A DNA stretch of 64,000 nucleotides from Petunia secreta (lineage: Eukaryota; Streptophyta; Magnoliopsida; Solanales; Solanaceae). Position numbers and translations under genes: made by a program. Below the pieces are notes generated by a model. It was not told the origin of the DNA, did not search any database, and was given only the letters and a program-made list of their open reading frames with translations. Positions within the stretch are counted from its first letter, which is position 1, and each line of letters begins with the position of its first letter. The stretch is taken from positions 26,684,001 to 26,748,000 of the forward strand of contig JARKIP010000048.1 of the NCBI GenBank assembly GCA_029990175.1, read 5' to 3'. Of this stretch, positions 57,285-64,000 are shown in pieces.

Positions 57285-60200
57285 ATGATGTTTTGGAGGG
57301 AAAAGGAAAGGGAAACCAAAGAGCAAAATGGTGGTCCACCTTGTGGACAAGTCAGGGTTCTTGTTGTTGGTGACTCAGGTATTCAGCTCAAACTTTATAT
57401 GTTCTTAGTTTTCCAGATTTATTTACTTTCATTTTATATATGTTCTCTGTTTTCCAGATTTAAAAATGCGTTTCTTTAGCTTAGGGACCTTGGTGGGGGC
57501 AAGTCTGCGTACATGTCACCCTCCCCAAACCCCACTTATAGGATATCACTGGGTATGTTGTTGTTGTTGTTGTATGTTCTATGTTCTATTACTTACAACA
57601 ACAACAACAACATTGATCATGTTTCGTCAATTAAGTTCAGTTCATGTCTTCGTGTAACTAGTAGATATCACCTATATGGATCTTTTTCTTCCATTTTGCC
57701 CTATTTTTAGCTAAGTGTGCTTTGATTCTAAAGAATTGTAGGTCCTTCGGGAAAAATATCTTCCATGTGATTTTAGGTCTTCCTCGTCGTCTTCTAATAA
57801 CTTCACTCATCATAGTTTCACATCTACAGACCGGTGCATCTGCAGGTTCACATAGTTGCGTCTAGTCTGGAGATTGTAAGTTTGGTGGTAAACAGTTGCA
57901 TAGGTTCAGAAATGCTTGAGGACTGAATAACAAATGGATGCTAATAGTATGAGGTCTCAGATGTATAGCACTAGTTGCTTTTGGGCTGCACCCAAGGGTG
58001 TGATGTGGCTTGGCGGTCAATGAAGTGGGTGCAAAACTAAGCGATATTAGGGTTCAAATCCCATCGCTTGTGAATCAAAATGCAGATAAGTAGATGTTGA
58101 AGTAATATGTAACTGAAGAAATTTCTGCTTCTTATCCTTTGTTCTCAAAATGCTTAGATTGTTAGACTAGTTGAAGCCCATTTTTGAAGTTTGACCATTT
58201 CATACGTGACACATGATGCATGAGTGTCATGCAACATAGGCTGCTAGTAGTCGAGATTCCACTTCAAAGTTCAAACAATGGCTTGTTATCTCCCAAACTT
58301 GTCTTTAATTGTGCAAAGGAAGAAATTACAACATACAGCCTCTTTGGATCTTAACAGTCTTTGAGGGTCACCACTTAATATTATAAGAAGCAATAACAAA
58401 ACATAACTGCTTTTATGGTCACCACTAAATATTATAAGAAGCAATAACAAAACACAACTGCTTTGAGGGTCACCGCTTAAACTTATATGTAGGGATGGAA
58501 ATTCATGTAGTTGGGGAGATATGCAAATGGTTGCTGTATTTACTGCTTCTGTCGTGATTGGCACTAGCCTTTATTGAAAGTCCTCGATACATCATATGAA
58601 GCATTGGTGGAGTGATTCGTTGGATACAGGAGGTTTTGGTCATTAATTTATATACGGTTAAGTTCATTATGATATATTCTTCTTATTTAGTGTTCAAGTT
58701 TTTCCTGTTTGGCATTAGGTTGTTTGCCTTTGATATTCGAAGACTTTCTAAGAAGTTCTGATATGAACTTCTCCCCATTTATTTATACACAATGATTCCT
58801 TGTTTTCAGTTCATAGTTTCACCATTTTTCTGCTTCATATTTTCTGGTAGGTGTAGGGAAGACTTCTCTTGTTCATCTGATTCTCAATGGTTCTTCCATT
58901 GCTCGCCCTCCTCAAACAATTGGCTGTACAGTCGGAGTAAAAGTATGATTCATCGATGATTCTGTTCTCCCTATCATATGAAAATGTATGTCCTACTCAA
59001 AAACTAATTAATTCCTGTTTCTTCTGTAAAGCACACCACTTATGGAAACTCTGGTAGCTCATCAACTAGCATAAAAGGTGATGGCGAGAGAGATTTTTTT
59101 ATTGAACTCTGGGACATATCAGGACATGATCGTTATAAAGACTGTCGATCTCTGTTCTACTCACAAATTAACGGTAAGCTGCTAGCTTCATTTTCTAAAC
59201 TGTTTTATCTGGCTATTTTTTTTCTTTCTCGTGCAAACATTTACAATATCTTTTCTGGATGACTCTGTAGCTGATTCCTGATCATTAATGTCAGTAGATG
59301 GTTAAAGCACAAAAGTGTGCTAAGACAACTGATATTATTTGTTTATCTTTAACAAGATCAAAGATGTTTGCTCATGCTAGTATTCTTTAACCATTTTGTT
59401 GCTTCTTACACTGTTACTTCATTTGGGAGAGGGTTGGGATGACTTTCTTTCCTTAAAGGATATATCTGATGATAGCCGTATGAAAACTTTTTCTTTCGCC
59501 ACTTTAGGTGTTACTTTGTATATGATCTCTCTCTAAGGTGGTGGGAGAAATCGCCCCCAGGGCTTTGGTCTAGTAGTGGAAACTCAACTTGTGATGTGTG
59601 GGTTGTGCATACGTCATAGGTTTGAACCCTGCCATAGGTTTGAACCCTGCCAGAGATGAAAAAAACCTGGTATTTTAGTGGAGAAGGATAGAGGGGCCGG
59701 CCCATAATCGGCCGAGTTTCAAACTGTGTTCACTGGCCCTCGGGCATTTCTCTGCTATCAAAATAAAAAAAGGGTGGCGGGGAGAAATCACTATGTATAA
59801 ACTATTCATCCTGATGATATTCGAACGAAACTTGATTTGAACGATTTTCAATTTCCACTCTAGGTGTTATATTTGTATATGATCTATCCCAAAGAAGGAC
59901 AAAGACGAGCTTACAGAAGTGGGCTGTAGACATAGCAACAGCAGGGACATTCTCTGCTCCTCTAGCTTCAGGAGGTCCTGGTGGTCTCCCTGTTCCTTAC
60001 ATTGTCATTGGCAATAAAGCAGATATCGCTACAAAAGAGGGTACCAGAGGAAGCAGTGGTAACCTTGTTGATATAGCTCGCCAGTGGGTTGAGAAGCAAG
60101 GTCTACTTCCTTCAAGCGAAGAGATCCCGCTGACTGAGAGTTTTCCTGGTGGTGGAGGTCTTATCGCGGTAATTTTGTCTAACACAAATAGTACTGTTCC

Positions 60201-63200
60201 ACATTTGAGAACTTTTAAGAGTGATGAGTCTTCTTTTGCTTTGAAAAATCATTTGACTTTCTGGCATCATAAATCTCATGTTTAAGTTGTAGCAGAAGGG
60301 TTCTTACTGGTAGTGCGTTAAGAGCAGCTTGTTGTTATGGTTTACGGCAATGTTCACTGTTGTCAAACCAAGTCATTATTGATGTGCCGACTTAAGTTTT
60401 CTTCTCCTCCTCACTGGGTTAAAATGCTTAGTAAGGCTTGCATCACTTCAATGGAGGTACATGCATAAAGATTTGAAACTCTTTTCTTGTCAAATTCTTA
60501 AGGAGATAACCCTATCCTATTCTTAAACCTTCTGCTGAGCTCTACCCTGTGCGCATTTTGTTGTTTCTGAAGAAGAAAAACCTGGTTTACCTGCTACCAA
60601 CAGTCATTCTTATGAATTATCCGAATGGGAATACCTTTCTTGTTTTTGTTTATATAGTTTAGGAAATAGCCTCTCCACCTTGGTGGGGGTAGGTCTGCGT
60701 ATATCTCACCCTCCCCAGATCCCACTTGTGGGACTACACTGGGTATGTTGTTGTTAGAGATAATAGTCAAAACCCTCCCTAAACTATCACTTTTTTGTTA
60801 GTGTCATACTTAAACTATGGGTTGGTCACATTACCCCATGAACTATCAATATTTCATATTCAAAACCCCCTGCAGTGTCAAGTGGCATGGAGGGTGACTT
60901 CACTCTCTTTGTAGAGCACACATACAATTAATTTTTTAAAGTAGTTGTTCTTATTTCTTATTTGATGTTTTTCTTTTTTTAAATTTATTAATTTTTTTTT
61001 TTAATTTTCCGTCAAAATAAAAAATCTTTACCTTAGTTGAAAGCTCATATTTCTAAAATAATAAATATTAACCAACACTAGTAAACTTAATTATTATATA
61101 GAACTGAATTTACTCAACCATAATAAACTCAATTGAAAACTTGCTTATTAAAATATTAAAATGATACAGTGCATGTTAAGGGTTGTCTTTTTAATTAAAA
61201 TGACCATTATTGATAATATTTGGTTGTAAATTGCAACAGAATTTATCACATTTGATTAAATCATTTTTAGTACTCTTATTATTCTAAGGTTAATGGGTCT
61301 CAACTAGTTTATTGTTATTGGCCAAAAAAAAAGTAGAGTTATGAAGAAGAAAATAATTAATTAGAAAAGAAGAAAGGAAAAAGATAAAAATAATAATAAA
61401 TAAGTAAAATGATATTTAAATTTTAAAAATTGAAGAGAAATGCCACATGGATTCTTTTTTTTGGTCTACTTTATTTCCCCACACACAACAAAGAGAGTGA
61501 GGTCACTCTCCATGCCACTTGGCATTGCAGAGGCGTTTTGAATATGAAAATTGATAGTTCGGGGGGGGTAACGTGACCAACCCATAATTTAAGTATGAAA
61601 CTAACAAAAAAATTATAGTTTTGGGGGGGTTTTTGACCATTATCTCTTGTTGTTATATAGTTTAGGATATAAAAACCGACACTCTGGCGCATGAAGAAAG
61701 ATTCTATTGATGTATCTATCTGTCAACTGAATTAGGATGCATTTTTCCTTTTCCACTTGATTTTCCTTTTTGTTAAATAAGATTTGAATAACTGAGTATT
61801 TTTGTTTGATCCATCACTTTGCTCCTCTCCATGACTAAGCTTTATGAGTAGTTACATGTCTCTGTTTCATTAGTAGAAGGATGTTCTGTAGGTCTAAGCT
61901 GTTCTTTTCTATATGTCTTTTGAGTTTGAAAAATTAAAGCATTTGTTTTTTGTCTTGCTCATTATAGGCTGTCTTTTCATTAAATTGCAACCATCTCCCA
62001 CCCCCCAAAGAAAAGAAAAAGGAAAATGAATAATTGCTTTGTCTTTTTATGTCCAATCAGCTCTACTGTCTCATATTGAGAAGTCTGAAGCTTTGAAAGA
62101 GAAACTTTTAGCTTCCTTTCTAATGAAAAGCTTATGAAAGTAAGAAGCTTCTATTCCCTAGCAGTTGATTTTTCTCAAAGTGCCTGCTAGTGGTGATGAT
62201 GCTTGCCCAGCAGTTAGTTATAACATGTACTTGTTCAAATTGAAAGATAGATATACTTTTTCTATATCCCATTTGATTTTTTTTCACCCTTGCTTCCGCC
62301 TAACCCTCCCCCAACAACTCTCCTCCTTCAAAATTGTAATCATGCATCTACTCTAACAAGTGAAATAATCTTGCCAGACAATGGAGTTTATCTCATGAGT
62401 CTTACATTTCTTTAAAGAAGTTTAAGTTCATGAGTGCTCGAAAATGGTGTAAATTCATTTTTTTCTTTTCAAAAGTACAACTAGAATTCATGTTTTTTAA
62501 GTAAGCGCCAATGAATTTACACGTGTAATGTGTTTTTCTCCATGAAATCTTTCAGGCCGCTACGGAAGCAAGATATGATAAAGAAGCTGTCATGAAGTTT
62601 TTTCGCATGGTCGGTATGTTTTGTTTTTACATATAAACTGAGCTTTGCTTAATCTATCCTAGATTATTGAAGTGTTGCGTTCACTATTTTCAGTTAATCA
62701 GGCGGAGATACTTCTCGGATGATCTACCTGGCAATAATTGGTCTATCCCAGTTCAGAAACCACTGCAGCAATCAACCGAAATTTCGAATGACGATGATCA
62801 CTTGTATAGAAGTAGAAGTTCAAGGTACGCCATGTGAATTTAACGAAATTCAGTTGCTTTTGTATAAATCCTAAGCATACTTATTCAAAAAAGCCTTCCA
62901 TTGTTGTTGTCCTCTACTGGTTGAGGGTCATTTACTGTGAACTATGAAGAATTGTGTGGCAAAGCGACCTGTCTCAAATCTGTTTGAGAATTAACATGTT
63001 ATTTTGCATTTTGGATTTCTATGTGATGTTTCAACGATGATAAGAAGGTGACTTTTCTCTTCTGGCTGGAGGTGAAGTTTAGAATGACTGTCATGATCAC
63101 CTCAAAGAAGCTAAATAACTCCTCTTTCCTAAGACAATGGAAGAACGGGGCAAATATCACTTAAAATATTTTGAAAGCCGTCTAATAAAGATAAACTGGC

Positions 63201-63669
63201 ATTCAACCTTTAGTATTTATGCTTACTAGTGGATGAATGCTTGCTATACTTGTTCTGAAGTATCCAGTGTCAGCGTTCTTCGACTGGTGGTTCATGGGTG
63301 AGAATGGTGGATGGGATGGAAACAGGGAGATATTAATTTGGGGGTTGATTGGGACAGAGTGACTTTTATGTTTTGGACTACCATCAGTAACAGCTGTCTT
63401 TTTTACTCGTCTTGTTTTCACTTCCTCGTAAATAGTTGTTTTCAATAATGTGTATTCATTTCTTCTTCTGTTGCAGTTATATCGGTGAATCTTACAAGTA
63501 CAATGCACTCCCTCCTTTACCAGCCCAACGCAATCTCACACCGCCTCCCACGCTTTACCCTCAGCAGCCCATGTCAACACCTGACAACTATAACATTCCC
63601 AGATTTGCCTTGACGGGAACACAAGATTACAGCAGTGCCAGATCTAAGCGTTCAGATATTAACGTCTGA
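57285..63669 (+). CDS. LIP1: LIP1-like small GTPase, seven exons
   Basis: Atypical plant Rab-like GTPase of the LIGHT INSENSITIVE PERIOD 1 family, known in Arabidopsis for roles in light input to the circadian clock and salt responses. Exons 57285-57378, 58851-58942, 59032-59173, 59864-60168, 62556-62609, 62694-62824 and 63477-63669 give 336 residues. G1 is GDSGVGKTS (29-37), split by intron 1. IELWDISGHDR is G3 and YIVIGNKADIA is G4. The C-terminal part LPAQRNLTPPPTLYPQQPMS is a family signature. There is no C-terminal cysteine (ends KRSDINV), so no prenylation is expected, as in the family. The start is chosen as the first ATG of MMFWREKERE; an in-frame TTG upstream is not a plausible start. 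The exon 5 donor must be ATG then GTCGGT for an open frame. The frame is intact, so a working host gene is likely. Confidence 0.93.
57475..57574 (+). mobile_element. TS-type SINE 3' part in LIP1 intron 1
   Basis: GGACCTTGGTGGGGGCAAGT, then GTCACCCTCCCCAAACCCCAC, ending GGGTATG and (TTG)n. This is the 3' half of the tobacco TS SINE, which shares this tail with RTE LINEs. A LINE tail cannot be excluded. No clear target duplication. Confidence 0.7.
57596..57880 (-). mobile_element. RTE-type LINE 3' fragment in LIP1 intron 1
   Basis: The minus strand encodes ADAPVCRCETMMSEVIRRRR, then GRPKITWKIFFPKDLQFF and LAKNRAKWKKKIHIGDIY, a degenerate end of an RTE-like reverse transcriptase, and finishes in (GTT)n at 57596-57612. 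Its tail faces the SINE tail ending at 57574. Confidence 0.65.
57992..58090 (+). mobile_element. tRNA-derived SINE fragment in LIP1 intron 1
   Basis: TGTGGCTTGGCGGTCAATGA resembles a box A region and GGGTTCAAATCCC at about 58050 is a box B. Similar heads occur in Solanaceae SolS SINEs. The 3' part is not recognisable. Confidence 0.6.
59502..59536 (+). pseudogene. Partial duplicate of the exon 4 acceptor and start
   Basis: CACTTTAGGTGTTACTTTGT then ATATGATCTCTCTCTAAG parallels the real exon 4 border (CACTCTAGGTGTTATATTTG then ATATGATCTATCCCAAAG at 59856-59893). It includes a usable-looking AG but leads to a stop, so inclusion would truncate LIP1. Confidence 0.6.
59545..59745 (+). mobile_element. 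tRNA-derived SINE in LIP1 intron 3
   Basis: Box A-like TTTGGTCTAGTAGTGG at about 59563 and box B GGTTTGAACCCTGCC at about 59620, the latter doubled in tandem (about 59640). This is a tRNA-related SINE head; the 3' end is unclear. Confidence 0.6.
60665..61652 (+). mobile_element. TS-type SINE in LIP1 intron 4, split by a MITE
   Basis: Flanked by a perfect 15-bp duplication TTATATAGTTTAGGA (60650-60664 and 61653-61667). The body CACCTTGGTGGGGGTAGGTC to GGGTATGTTG matches the SINE 3' part, and the (TTG)n tail contains the Mutator-type MITE 60757-61646. Confidence 0.85.
60757..61646. mobile_element. Mutator-type MITE with long TIRs (890 bp)
   Basis: Inverted repeats of about 160 bp begin GAGATAAT(A/G)GTCAAAA on both ends and include GGGTTGGTCAC and AAGTGGCATGGAG. 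It is bordered by a perfect 9-bp duplication TTGTTGTTA (60748-60756 and 61647-61655), the usual Mutator length. Its interior is AT-rich without coding. Confidence 0.93.
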
Positions 63670-64000
63670 TAGTCTATCTTATATTTCTCTTCTTTTTATT
63701 TGTTTATTTTTATATTTTTAATGTAATGGTTCACATTTTCAGCTCTGTGAAATGCTCGTCTTGTAAAGATGTTCCAATTCATTTTTTTAGCCCATTTTGA
63801 GGTTCTTGAAATTGTGGGGGAAGTTGAAAGCTTATAGTAGAAAGATCTCCAAGTAGCCTGCTTTTTGTTTGTTCCCTTCTTTTTTTTTTTTTTCTGGGTT
63901 GTAACAGGAAGGGGTGTGTTTAAATTTGTTATAACATATTGTTCCACTCTCTAAATATACTTTTTGTGTATATATTTTCCACCAGTATAATGAATCTGTG
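63670..64000 (+). other. LIP1 3' untranslated region and downstream
   Basis: T-rich sequence after the stop at 63667-63669 with AATGTAATGG at about 63720 and other T/A-rich polyadenylation-like words. No further gene. Confidence 0.6.

Noticed and set aside
62640..62760. LIP1 as a pseudogene because the strong donor gives a stop
   Set aside because: Using the alternative GT at 62610 restores the conserved M-LIRRRYFSD join and all other exons are intact.

Overview
The window looks like nuclear DNA of a flowering plant, most likely a Solanaceae species. Reasons: SINE tails of the tobacco TS type (a GGTATGTTG-TTG-TTG end), tRNA-derived SINEs, Stowaway MITEs, an Athila-type retroelement, Ogre/Tat-like LTRs and a spliced plant LIP1 gene. 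I cannot name the genus. Almost all of it is nested transposable elements; the only recognisable host gene is at the right end.

Layout. 1-1720 is part of an Ogre/Tat-like LTR in reverse. 2720-7535 holds two related probable solo LTRs with minisatellites. 7986-27500 (unit A) and 27501-36588 (unit B) are a tandem segmental duplication. Unit A carries a complete 15.1-kb Mutator-like element (MULE, 10681-25824). Unit B keeps the matching empty site (34391-34400) but carries a Helitron (28931-33492) and a LINE fragment (34914-35444). 35865-54816 is a decayed Athila-type LTR retrotransposon on the minus strand, itself invaded by a Stowaway MITE and a 4.3-kb Ogre-like solo LTR. 57285-63669 is a seven-exon LIP1-like small GTPase gene whose introns hold SINEs, a LINE piece and a Mutator-type MITE.

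The most interesting object is the MULE. It has a 10-bp target duplication, weak terminal repeats and five apparently intact genes: a MURA-type transposase, two small divergent B3-like DNA-binding proteins, a small coiled-coil protein, and a roughly 1470-residue DUF1985 plus Ulp1 protease fusion. The non-coding parts (introns, intergenic DNA, 5' leader introns) are sprinkled with a short motif, TTC(A/T)GTCCAT, which I did not see as an exact match in its coding exons or elsewhere in the window. This layout (MURA-type transposase, DUF1985 protein and a short motif confined to element non-coding DNA) resembles the Arabidopsis VANDAL elements, whose VANC proteins bind dispersed short motifs and remove DNA methylation. 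I infer, without proof, a comparable self-recognition or anti-silencing system here, possibly using B3-like proteins as well.

Relative order of events from the nesting: the Athila-type element inserted first; unit A/B duplication followed, with its junction inside the LTR; the MULE and a Stowaway MITE then entered unit A, and the LINE fragment (and probably the Helitron) entered unit B. All positions and motif counts were read by eye.
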